Source: Myxococcales bacterium (GTDB lineage Bacteria; Myxococcota_A; Polyangia; Polyangiales; Polyangiaceae). From it: 64,000 bases of DNA. The stretch covers positions 62,001-126,000 of the forward strand of contig JAEUKE010000248.1 in assembly GCA_016794345.1 (NCBI GenBank), written 5' to 3'. Numbering within the stretch: position 1 is the stretch's first letter; each line of letters opens with the position of its first letter. The notes under the pieces were generated by a model. The model was given only the letters and a program-made list of their open reading frames with translations, was not told the origin of the DNA and ran no database searches. The translations under genes and the position numbers were made by a program. Shown one piece after another: positions 16,186 through 24,512 of the stretch.

Positions 16186-17241
16186 TCACGAGGCGCTCGG
16201 CTGCCAGTTTTCCGCTTCTTCGAGGTCTTTGTCGGTGCCGATGGCCACGAGCTTGCCCGGGCCGAAGACGGCGTCTTTGTCTTTGATTGCGTGCAGGCGC
16301 GTGCGCATGAGCTTCGCGCCCGAGAAATCCGCTCCAGACACGTCCGCGTGGGACATCTCGGCGTAGGTCAGGTCCGCGTCGCGCAGGAGCGCACGCTGGA
16401 GCGTGGCGCGCAGCCACACGGTCATCTGCGCATCCGCGCCGGTGAAGTCCGCCTCGAGAGCCTGCGCTTCAACGAAGAGTGACTCGCGCAGGAAGGCCTT
16501 CCTGAAGGACGCCTGCGCCAGCTCCGCCGCGGCGAACATGGCCTTGCCGGCCTTGACCCCGTCGAGCCGAGCCCCCTTGAGGTTGGCCGACTTGAAGTTG
16601 CCCTGGGTGATGTTCGCGCCCGTCAGGTTCACGCCTTCGAGATCGGCCTCCTGGAACTGGCAGAGCTCGAGATCCATCCCGGAGAGATCCATCCGCGAGA
16701 GCTTCGCCTTGAGCATGACCACGGTGTCGAGCTTCGTGCCCCGGAGCTTCGCTTCGCGCAGATCGGCCTCGTAGAGGACGGTGTGACGCATGGTGGCGCC
16801 GACGAAGCTCGTCCCCGCGAAGTCGCTCTCGAGGAACTGCGTGCGGTCGAGGTTGGCGCCGTCGAAGACGGCCATCGCCAGCGAGCTCTTCAGGAAGGCC
16901 GTCGCGAGCAGGTCGGCCTTCTCGAGCTTCGCTGCGGCCAGCTCGCACTCCATGAAGCGCGCGATCTTCACGTTTGCTCCGGTGAGGTCGACCGCCCGCA
17001 TCGCGCACTTGTGCGCGGTCACGTGGTGCAGGTTGGCGCCCGCGAGGCGGGCCCCGGAGAAGTCGCACTCGCTGGTGAACGACTCCTTCAGGAACGCGCC
17101 CTCCAGGTTCGCCCCCGCGAAGCTCACGCGCTCGAGGACGGCGCCGCCGAGGTTGGCGCCGCCGAGCTCAGCTCCGGACAGATCGAGGTCGGCCAGGACC
17201 TCGCCCGTGGCGACCAGGGCCTCGAGCTTCGCCCTATCCAT
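16186..17241 (-). CDS. Stand-alone pentapeptide-repeat protein of the T6SS module
   Basis: 351 residues; the ATG overlaps the end of the DUF2169-pentapeptide gene by eight bases. From residue 18 almost to the end it is A(D/N)LxX repeats (e.g. LDLSGAELGGANLGGAVLER, ADLEGVNLTGANITQGNFKS), predicting a right-handed quadrilateral beta-helix of some 60 five-residue units. It ends in a short non-repeat tail with DKDLEEAENW. There is no signal peptide. Pentapeptide beta-helices can mimic DNA and block gyrase (Qnr/MfpA), but here the T6SS context makes a spike adaptor, effector or immunity role more likely. Which of these applies cannot be told from sequence. Confidence 0.85.
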   Translation of the reverse strand: MDRAKLEALVATGEVLADLDLSGAELGGANLGGAVLERVSFAGANLEGAFLKESFTSECDFSGARLAGANLHHVTAHKCAMRAVDLTGANVKIARFMECELAAAKLEKADLLATAFLKSSLAMAVFDGANLDRTQFLESDFAGTSFVGATMRHTVLYEADLREAKLRGTKLDTVVMLKAKLSRMDLSGMDLELCQFQEADLEGVNLTGANITQGNFKSANLKGARLDGVKAGKAMFAAAELAQASFRKAFLRESLFVEAQALEADFTGADAQMTVWLRATLQRALLRDADLTYAEMSHADVSGADFSGAKLMRTRLHAIKDKDAVFGPGKLVAIGTDKDLEEAENWQPSAS

Positions 17242-19897
17242 GGAACACCCCCGCCACGAGGGCGCGCTTCACGTTGGACCCGGCGAAGGTCGTCTTCTTG
17301 TCGCCCTGGGCCCCGGTGAGGTCGGCGCAGAACAGGTTCGCGTTCGACACGTCCGCGCCGCGGAGGTTCGCCCGGTGCATGATGGCGAGCATGAAGTTCG
17401 CTCCCTGGAGGTTCGCGCCCTCCATGTTCGTGTCCATCACGATGCACTCGACGGCGATCCCTCGGCTGAAATCGACCCCACGCATGTCGGCCGTGCTCAG
17501 GTCGCTGCGCCTGAGGTTCGCGCCCGTCATCTTGCAGCCGGCGAGCTTGGCGCCGCGGAGGTTCGAGCCCGGCATGCGCGCCATGCGAAAGTCGGCCTTC
17601 TCGAAGGACGACATGACGAGGCGGATGTTCTCGGCGTTGGCGTCGAGGAAATTCGCGCCGTCCGCGTTCGTCATGACGAACGCCGTCTGCGAGAAGTCGG
17701 CCGCGCCGCAGTCGATCTCCGTGGCGTCGCATTCGAGGAGCACGCTCGCGGTGACCCGGGCGCCGCGGAAGTTGGCGCGAGAGAGGTTCGCCTTGTAGAG
17801 CACGAGCTGGTTCGCGACCACGCGGGAGAAGTCTGCGCCGGCGGCGTTCAGGCTGAGCGTGTTCGCTTCACCCAGATCGACGCCGACGAGCTTCGACTCC
17901 GTCAGGTCCGTCTCGTAGAGGATGGCTCCCTTCAGCTTCGCGCCCGAGAAGTCCGCGCTCCTCGCGATCGCTCGCCCGAGGTTGGCTCGATCGAGATCGG
18001 CGTTCCTCAGGATCGCGCCGGTCAGGTCGGCGTGCGACAGGACGGCGTCGCGCAGCTTGGCGCCCTCGAGGTTGGTCCCGACGAGGCGCGCCCGCTCGAG
18101 GAACGCGCCCTCGAGATCCAGCCCGCGCAGATCGAGCCCGGAGAGGTCGACGCCGGTGAAATCGCGCTTGTCGCGCGGCGCGCCCTTCACGACCGCGAGC
18201 AGGTGATCGCGCGCAGCCTCCGTGGCTTCGGCCGGCGCGCCGGGCGCGGGCTCCTGGAAGTGCGCGCCCATGCGGTACGCGGCGTAGAGCTGCTGCTGCG
18301 CCTCGAGCAGACGCGCTCGGAAGTTGGGATCGGCGAGCTTCTCTTCGACGCCCGGGACGGGCACGCCGGTCTTGCGGCCGACCTCCGCGAGCTCCTCCAG
18401 CTGAGCGATCTCGCGCTCGGCAGAGAACCTCGGCGGCCCGCTGCCTTCGCGCTTCTTCTCTTCACGAATCTTGTCGAGGTCGAGCCCGTGCTCCTCGCAG
18501 ATGCTCCGGAGCTGGCTCTCCATCTCGCGCTTCGCGACCTCGGCCTTCTCGATCGCGGCCTCGCGCTCCTTCTCGAGCGACTCGACCAGCTCGGGGAGCG
18601 TCTCGAGGTTCTTCGACGCGGGCTGCGGCGGGGCAGGCGGCGGCGGGATCATCTCGGGGGCGACCCCTTGCGCCAAGAGCTCCTCTTTCTGGCGTTCGTA
18701 GAGCGCCAGGCCGCGCGCGTACATGTTCCGCGCGAGGAGGTTGTCTTGCTCGAGCGCGTCCTCGAGCGGGTCGCCCACCCGGATGCCAGCCTCGTTGCCG
18801 GCGTCCGCGGTGGCGGGCATCAGATCGCGGTCGCGCAGCGAATAGAGGCCGCCGCGCTCCTTGTCCAACCGGAGGCGCACCACCTCCGCGTAGTGCGAGA
18901 GCGGCTTCCTGCTCTCCGCGCTCTCCTCCAATGCCGCCACGGCGAGCTCCACGTCCGTCGCGTCGGGGGTGCCGATCTGCGCGAGACCACGGAACGTGAC
19001 GATGCACCGCTCGTGGTGAGGGAAGACGTGGATGGTGTCGAGCTTCATGGCGACGTCGGCGGAGGGCTTCTCGAGCGTCGCGCCCTTCTGCACGACCAGA
19101 CACCGCGGCACGTAGCCGGGGAGCTTGAAGTCGAGCACCCGCTTGTCCGGGTGCATGTTCTCGATGTGCACGTCCTCGTCGCCTGCGAAATAACCCTCCA
19201 CCCGCTGATCGGGCGCGGCCACGTTGAAGAGGGAGAAGTCGATGTCGTCGGCGAGCGAAAACCCGTTCTTCTCGACGTGATCGAACCCGTAGCTCCCCAT
19301 CTTCTTCTTGAAATGGTGAGGCCACGTGAGATCCCACGCGGCGAAGCTCCCGGGCGTGGGGCGGTCGCCCTTCGCCTTCATCAGCTGCTTCGGCTCCTCG
19401 ACGTTCGGCAGCGGGTGGTACTCCGCCCCCGTCTCGTCCTTCAGCGGGATCATCCCCTTGCCGATGGGGTTCTGGTCGAAGCCTTCGCCGCCGAACGCGT
19501 GGGCGTAGTCCACCGGCATGCGCGAGAACATCTCCGGCTCCGAGGCGCCGGCGAGCGTCCAGCGGCGGTTCCCGAAGACGAAGAGCTTCTTGTCGACGCG
19601 GCGCTTCTCGGCCGGACCGATCGCGAGGCGTACGAACTCGGAGCCCTTCTCCCGCTCCCCCGTGAAGCACGAGCCCGTGACCAGAACCTCCGCTTGCGGC
19701 TTGAACATCCAGAAGTCCAAGACGCCGAAGCGGCCGAGGTCACTCGCTGCCATGCGCCACATTTCGGTTTCGGTCACGGGGGCCCGGGGTGTCGTCAGGG
19801 GGATGCAGTAGGAGATGCTCGCGACGAAATAGTGGTTCTTCCGGTGGTCGAAGACGCGGTGGATGAAGCTGAGTCGGAGAGGTTTGATGACCCGCAC
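17234..19897 (-). CDS. DUF2169 - pentapeptide-repeat fusion, putative T6SS adaptor/effector
   Basis: About 887 residues from GTG 19897 (AGGG seven bases upstream; the protein then begins VRVIKPLRLSFIHRVFDH, as DUF2169 proteins normally do); a TTG at 19966 would add 23 residues. DUF2169 spans about 1-290 (DYAHAFGGEGFDQNPIGKG, NVEEPKQLM, IENMHPDKRVL). The middle (300-570) is helical and Glu/Lys-rich with a PPPPAPPQPA linker. The last 290 residues are pentapeptide repeats. DUF2169 proteins act as chaperone/adaptors that load cargo on VgrG. The fused beta-helix could be cargo or a scaffold. The gene lies 90 bp after vgrG and overlaps the next pentapeptide gene. Confidence 0.85.
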   Translation of the reverse strand: MRVIKPLRLSFIHRVFDHRKNHYFVASISYCIPLTTPRAPVTETEMWRMAASDLGRFGVLDFWMFKPQAEVLVTGSCFTGEREKGSEFVRLAIGPAEKRRVDKKLFVFGNRRWTLAGASEPEMFSRMPVDYAHAFGGEGFDQNPIGKGMIPLKDETGAEYHPLPNVEEPKQLMKAKGDRPTPGSFAAWDLTWPHHFKKKMGSYGFDHVEKNGFSLADDIDFSLFNVAAPDQRVEGYFAGDEDVHIENMHPDKRVLDFKLPGYVPRCLVVQKGATLEKPSADVAMKLDTIHVFPHHERCIVTFRGLAQIGTPDATDVELAVAALEESAESRKPLSHYAEVVRLRLDKERGGLYSLRDRDLMPATADAGNEAGIRVGDPLEDALEQDNLLARNMYARGLALYERQKEELLAQGVAPEMIPPPPAPPQPASKNLETLPELVESLEKEREAAIEKAEVAKREMESQLRSICEEHGLDLDKIREEKKREGSGPPRFSAEREIAQLEELAEVGRKTGVPVPGVEEKLADPNFRARLLEAQQQLYAAYRMGAHFQEPAPGAPAEATEAARDHLLAVVKGAPRDKRDFTGVDLSGLDLRGLDLEGAFLERARLVGTNLEGAKLRDAVLSHADLTGAILRNADLDRANLGRAIARSADFSGAKLKGAILYETDLTESKLVGVDLGEANTLSLNAAGADFSRVVANQLVLYKANLSRANFRGARVTASVLLECDATEIDCGAADFSQTAFVMTNADGANFLDANAENIRLVMSSFEKADFRMARMPGSNLRGAKLAGCKMTGANLRRSDLSTADMRGVDFSRGIAVECIVMDTNMEGANLQGANFMLAIMHRANLRGADVSNANLFCADLTGAQGDKKTTFAGSNVKRALVAGVFHG

Positions 19898-19987
19898 GTC
19901 GAACCCTGAGTGGCCCCGCCAAATGGACGGTTGGCCCAAGAGACACGCCCCGTTCGGCTCCGTCAAGCCGGCCGGGGCGCCAGCCGG

Positions 19988-22381
19988 TCAGATGTGGAGC
20001 TCGATCGCTTGGATGTAGATACGAGGCGCGCCGATGTTGATCGTGACGGACGTCATCTTGATGTTGACCGGCTTCATCTTCACCTCGGGCGACGGGCTGA
20101 ACTCCGCCTCCGGGCCCATGTGCCCGCTCAGCTTCGCGCCGAGCGTGATGTCCATGAGGGCGCCCACGGTGATCGCCGCCTTCGCAGCGAGCGTGAACTC
20201 GGTGAAGAGGCCGATGTTGTAGGCCTGCTTCATGCCGACGGTCCACTCGTTGAAGTACCCGAGGGAGAGCGAGAACTTCGCGCCGATGTGCTTGTCGGTC
20301 TTCAGCCCGATGAACGTCTCGTTCGTGGGGCCGTGGACCGTCTTGTTCTCCTGCGCCTTGACCTCGGTGTTCCAGTTGCCGTCGACGGTCAGGTCGTATT
20401 GGCCGTGGACCTTCTCGACCTGGTTGGCGGTCACGTCGATGGTCTGATCGCCCTTCACCGTGAGCTCGCGGCCCGCGTCGACCTTGTGCGTCTCGTGAGT
20501 CTTCACGTGGAGGTCGAGGTTGCCCTTCACGGTCGCCGTCACGTTCGCGTTGAAGTTCGCGGTCGTGTTGCCGGTGACGGTGAGGTCGACGGTGTTGTCG
20601 AATTTGATGGTGGCGGCGCCCTTGATGTAGTGGTTCAGGGTCGCCATCCACTTGATGTCGACGTTGCTCGTCACCTCCCACGTGAACGTGTTGTCGAACT
20701 TCCACGTCACGGCGAGGTCGTTGACCCAGTTCTGCGTGTTGTGGAAGTGCCAGTCGACGTAGTTGACGACGTCGACCGTCCACCACTGGTCGACGTCGAT
20801 GTTGAGGTTCAGCGTGGTCTGGATCTGCCCGCAGCCTTGCGTCGTCAGGTTGAAGTTCCAGGTGCCGAAGCCCAGGAACAACGTCGACGAGAAGATGGGG
20901 CACCAGACGTCGATGTACATCGAGCCGGCGGTGTCCTCCATCACGATGTGGTTGAGGCTGCCGGTGCGGATGACGTTCTGCGTGTAGTTGTTCTGCGTCA
21001 CCACGCTCTGGTTGAGCATGTTGTGGACGACGCCGTTAATGACGGGACGGTCAGGGTCGCCGCCGAGGAACGAACAGACGACCTCCACGCCCTTGCGCAG
21101 CGGGAAGTGGTGGCCCTCCTGGGGGCCGCCGTGCGGCTGGACCATGCGGATGAACGTCGAGGCCTTGCCGTTGTTGAGCGTGCCTTCGTCGAACTTGAAC
21201 TTGACGTTGTAGCGGCCCTGGTCGTCGATCTGCGCGTACTGGCTGTTCGCCGCGCCGTCGACGACGGCGTTTTCGTAGCCGTCCACGCGGGGCCAAGGCG
21301 ACTGCGGGTTGCGGAACTGCGTCTCGGCGGGGATGGCCGCGAGCTCCACCCGGTAGACGTCGGTGTACTTCGATTTGACCAGCGAGCCCCACGCCGACGC
21401 GAACTGGGTGTCGTAGCCGTGGTGCTCGATCGTCGTGCAGAGGTACTCCGCGTTGTACTGGAAGAGCGGATGGTCCTCGACGGTGAACTTGTACCCGGCC
21501 GAGAGCTGCGTCGCCGCGCCCGTGATCTCGAACACGTCCTTCGTGGCGAGCTGCTCCTCCGCGCGGACGTTGGCGATGCGCTGTGCGTCGGCGGGGGTGA
21601 AGAAGCGCCCGCCGTATTCGGTGATCTCGCCGACCGCGTTGCTCTCCACGCTGATCGTGGCCGACACGTCGAGCAGGGGCTTCGCGTAGTCGTAGTCGAT
21701 GAGCTTCACGCTGGCGGGCAGGGCGTTGTGGCTGGCGGCGAGGTTGTCGAACGCCTGCTGCGAGAGCACGTCCTCGTAGTTGGTCTGCGGGAAGTACTTC
21801 ACCGGGTTGAGGCGCAGCGACTCGTGGGCCGCCTTGTTGTCCGCGATGACGAGGAGGTCCGCGCCGTCCGTCTGCTCGAACCAGTAGTACATGCCCTCGC
21901 GATCCATCCACCGGGTGATGAACGCGAGGTTCGACTCCTTGTACTGCGTGATGTGCTCCTCGACCGGGTAACTCGCTTGCGTGCGGAACTCGTATTCGAT
22001 CCCCGCCTCGTCGAGCACCTCCTTGATCACGTCGACGCTGCTCTTCTTCGTCCAGATCCGGCTGTGCTTCGTGAGCGTGAGCTGCCACAGCTGCGGGACG
22101 AGCGTCGCGTGGAAGAGCGAGATGTTGTCCGACGCGCGCACCAGCCTCACCGACGCGAAGATGCCGTGGTACGGCTGCTCGGGCTCGTTGCCGAGCTGGA
22201 TCGACAGCTTCGCCTTGGCGAACACCGCCTCGTTCAGATCGAACGCGAGGGGCGTGTTCGGGAACGACTCGAGCGTGAAGTAGACGTCGAAGACATACGG
22301 CCTCGAGATTCGCTCCGTGCCGCGGAAGCCAGCGACCTTGGCGGTCATCGGGATGGCGCCGGAGGTGAGGTTGAAGATCAT
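19988..22381 (-). CDS. vgrG: VgrG spike protein (TssI)
   Basis: 797 residues, ATG with GGAGAG about five bases upstream. The gp27-like N-terminal base (about 1-370) has ESNLAFITRWMDREGMYYWF; the gp5 OB-fold follows with GRYNVKFKFDEG, SSTFIRM-like STFIRMVQPHGGP and GGDPDRPVINGVVHN. From about 480 a long region of eight-residue beta repeats rich in Thr/Asn/Asp (e.g. VDLTVTGNTTANFNANVTA) forms the triple-stranded needle. The C-terminus (VNIKMTSVTINIGAPRIYI) has no extra enzymatic domain. It forms the trimeric spike at the Hcp tube tip and carries the PAAR-like cap. It heads the five-gene module. Confidence 0.93.
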   Translation of the reverse strand: MIFNLTSGAIPMTAKVAGFRGTERISRPYVFDVYFTLESFPNTPLAFDLNEAVFAKAKLSIQLGNEPEQPYHGIFASVRLVRASDNISLFHATLVPQLWQLTLTKHSRIWTKKSSVDVIKEVLDEAGIEYEFRTQASYPVEEHITQYKESNLAFITRWMDREGMYYWFEQTDGADLLVIADNKAAHESLRLNPVKYFPQTNYEDVLSQQAFDNLAASHNALPASVKLIDYDYAKPLLDVSATISVESNAVGEITEYGGRFFTPADAQRIANVRAEEQLATKDVFEITGAATQLSAGYKFTVEDHPLFQYNAEYLCTTIEHHGYDTQFASAWGSLVKSKYTDVYRVELAAIPAETQFRNPQSPWPRVDGYENAVVDGAANSQYAQIDDQGRYNVKFKFDEGTLNNGKASTFIRMVQPHGGPQEGHHFPLRKGVEVVCSFLGGDPDRPVINGVVHNMLNQSVVTQNNYTQNVIRTGSLNHIVMEDTAGSMYIDVWCPIFSSTLFLGFGTWNFNLTTQGCGQIQTTLNLNIDVDQWWTVDVVNYVDWHFHNTQNWVNDLAVTWKFDNTFTWEVTSNVDIKWMATLNHYIKGAATIKFDNTVDLTVTGNTTANFNANVTATVKGNLDLHVKTHETHKVDAGRELTVKGDQTIDVTANQVEKVHGQYDLTVDGNWNTEVKAQENKTVHGPTNETFIGLKTDKHIGAKFSLSLGYFNEWTVGMKQAYNIGLFTEFTLAAKAAITVGALMDITLGAKLSGHMGPEAEFSPSPEVKMKPVNIKMTSVTINIGAPRIYIQAIELHI

Positions 22382-22558
22382 GTCTGCTCTCCGTCAGGTT
22401 GCGTAAGGCTCTGCTCGCGTCGAACACCGAGCGCGAACGTGACTTGACGGAGGGTAACAGGGAGCCGGCGCGCCGCTCCGGGCATGTGCGCCGACGTCGT
22501 CATTTTGGTGGCAGGGTAGGCGTCGACGATTGGATCGCGACCGACCAGGGGTGCAGGC

Positions 22559-23113
22559 TCAGCCGGCGCGACGCGGACGGAACGTCTCGACGACGCCTCC
22601 GTCGTTCGCGACCCATTCCCGGATCGAGACCTGGGAGACGCGCTCGCCGGCCCAGGAGCAGGCCTCGCAGTTCGGATCGTCGCCGCGCTCGGCGCCGAGC
22701 GAGACGCGCCCGCAGTCATGGCAGGTCGTGAGCCCGCGCGTGTAGTCCTCCCGGCTCATCAGGCAATCCACGGCGAAGAGCGAGAGCACGCGCTCGGCGA
22801 GGGACATGCGCGGATGGCTGAAGGGAGCCCAGCAGACGCGTCCGTCCTCGTCCTGGTAGTCGAGGACGAGGTCGTTCAGGAACGCGTGCACGATGATCGC
22901 GGAGCCGATGTCCTGGTCCGCGGCCCCTTCGACGATTTCGCTCACTTTGCGGTGCGCGCGGAGCACCGCTTCCCGCAGCTCCACCTGCCCGATCGGGGCA
23001 CGAGGCTGCGGGGCCGGGATGTTGCTCCGCTCGGCGTCCGTCCAGACGAGCCGTCCGTACTCCAGGAGCCAGCTCGCCAGATCCAGCTTCGTCCAGCTGG
23101 TCGCCGCGCTCAT
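22559..23113 (-). CDS. Hypothetical protein with C-terminal zinc ribbon, upstream of vgrG
   Basis: 184 residues from ATG 23113 (GGAG three bases upstream); longer frames upstream look non-coding. A helical N-terminal two thirds (WTKLDLASWLLEYGRLVW, MSLAERVLSLFAVDCLMS) is followed by CHDCGRVSLG...CEAC, a CxxC-x16-CxxC-type metal knuckle, and a short beta end (VSQVSIREWV). No family is recognised. It lies 177 bp upstream of vgrG in the same direction with no visible terminator between, so it may be part of the T6SS module (regulator, effector or immunity), but independent expression is equally possible. Confidence 0.6.
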   Translation of the reverse strand: MSAATSWTKLDLASWLLEYGRLVWTDAERSNIPAPQPRAPIGQVELREAVLRAHRKVSEIVEGAADQDIGSAIIVHAFLNDLVLDYQDEDGRVCWAPFSHPRMSLAERVLSLFAVDCLMSREDYTRGLTTCHDCGRVSLGAERGDDPNCEACSWAGERVSQVSIREWVANDGGVVETFRPRRAG

Positions 23114-23350
23114 GAACTCCAGAGCGAGGCTCCGGCATCGCCGGGCAGTCCGGTCGATGTTGCGAGGGCGGGTCTCGGATTGAGGCGAAGCGACGCTGGA
23201 GGGGCGCATGACGGACCCTGGCTGCAACCGCCATGCCGCCGAAGCGAAACCGCCATGTCGCTCTTCGTGTGAGGGCCGGATGGAGGTGGGGGTGGCATAC
23301 ACGGGCTCCAAGCTCGGCATGGGTCCTGCGTCTGATGACCACCGACGACC

Positions 23351-24454
23351 ATGCCTCACGCCACCCTCGTCCCGGATCCAGCAGCGCATCGAGGCGGAGC
23401 GGCGCTGCTGCTCGCCCTGGCGTGCGCCGTGAGCTGCGCAGCGGAGCCTCCGCGCCCGGTCGAGGTCGTGATTCCACCGCTGCGGGCGGCTGACGTGCCC
23501 CCACTCCAGCCGAAGCACGCAGAGGAGAGGTCGGACTCCTGCGTGCTGCGCGGTAAGTCGATCGTCCGGCGCTTCGAGCTCGCGCTGACGTCGGCGGGGC
23601 GCCCGTACGCCGTCGTGTCTCGGGCGCGGAGCGCCGAGCTCACCCTCGCCGCCGACGGCTCGATGCCTCTCGAGGTCGACGCCGGCGGCGTGACCTTCTC
23701 GGGCTTCGCGACGAAGGACGACACGCCGATCTTCGCGACGAAGCCGGTCTCGATCGCGGGCGCCATCGTTCCCTACGGCTGGGCCGAGCTCCGCTTCGCG
23801 GGGCTCGAGCGCGGAGCCGTGCGGGTGATGTTGGACTCGGACTGGCTCCCCGAGCTGGTGAAGGGGCTCGAGGAGGAGCCAGCGGGGGTCACGCCTTGTG
23901 ACGCGCTCTCCCTCGCGCCCGGGAGCTTCGACCCCGTCGCCGCGCTCGGCATGTCGGGGGCCGACACCGCGACCGTGAGCGGCGAGCCGGTCCTCGTGGG
24001 CAGGCGCGCGGACGAAGACGCAGCGCTCTCGCTCTGGCCCAGCCCCGACTCTCCACCGGTCGCTCGGATCGCAGGGCGGGCCGGTGACCGCGCGCGCATC
24101 GTGCTGCCGCTCGCCGACGTCGTGGTCTACGGATGGGTCGACGGGAGCCAGCTCGCTCGCGCCTCGAAGGCGGCGCCCCTGTCGCCGCGCCGGTCCGCCG
24201 TTCGGATGGACCGGGCCGTCTTCGCGCCGAGCACCGTCGCTTGTCCGCGCCCGGTCCCGATCACGGCCGAGGTCGACGGCGAGGCGAGGTTCGTCGGCCA
24301 CGTGTCGGCGGGCAAGGCCATGGGCCTCGAGCTCGATCAGGACGGCGGACTGCTGCTCGCCGTGGAAGGGTCGGGTTTCCAGCCGTCGGGCCTCGCGGAG
24401 CTCCGCATCCGAAGCGACGATCTGCGCGGCTGCCGTGTGAAGGAAGCTCACTAA
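23351..24454 (+). CDS. Hypothetical lipoprotein
   Basis: 367 residues. The signal peptide with ALLLALACAVSC gives a lipid-anchored Cys near residue 29. The mature part is beta-rich with repeated short hydrophobic strands; KSIVRRFELALTSAGRPYAVV, WSEL-like segments and VVVYGWVDGSQLARA suggest SH3-like or beta-sandwich folds, but no family is recognised. It is divergent from the zinc-ribbon gene (237 bp gap with no other gene seen). An MMPL-type exporter gene starts 59 bp downstream, so it could be an outer-membrane partner; that is inference from position only. Confidence 0.65.
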   Translation: MPHATLVPDPAAHRGGAALLLALACAVSCAAEPPRPVEVVIPPLRAADVPPLQPKHAEERSDSCVLRGKSIVRRFELALTSAGRPYAVVSRARSAELTLAADGSMPLEVDAGGVTFSGFATKDDTPIFATKPVSIAGAIVPYGWAELRFAGLERGAVRVMLDSDWLPELVKGLEEEPAGVTPCDALSLAPGSFDPVAALGMSGADTATVSGEPVLVGRRADEDAALSLWPSPDSPPVARIAGRAGDRARIVLPLADVVVYGWVDGSQLARASKAAPLSPRRSAVRMDRAVFAPSTVACPRPVPITAEVDGEARFVGHVSAGKAMGLELDQDGGLLLAVEGSGFQPSGLAELRIRSDDLRGCRVKEAH

Positions 24455-24512
24455 TCGGCGCGCTCGGCTTGAGTTGACCGCCGCCCCGAGAGCCGCCAAG
24501 GTGCCGGGCCGC

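Noticed and set aside
16186..19000. Apparent short DNA repeats that might suggest a CRISPR-like array or minisatellite
   Set aside because: They are the 15-base period of pentapeptide-repeat codons, not spaced identical repeats.
19988..22381. Lower GC and Asn/Thr richness of the vgrG 3' half as a sign of recent transfer
   Set aside because: Explained by the composition of the beta-needle repeats of VgrG.
16790..22447. Two very long plus-strand frames opposite the pentapeptide and VgrG genes
   Set aside because: Produced by the repeat structure and GC bias of the real genes; sequence is Arg/Val/Glu-rich and meaningless.
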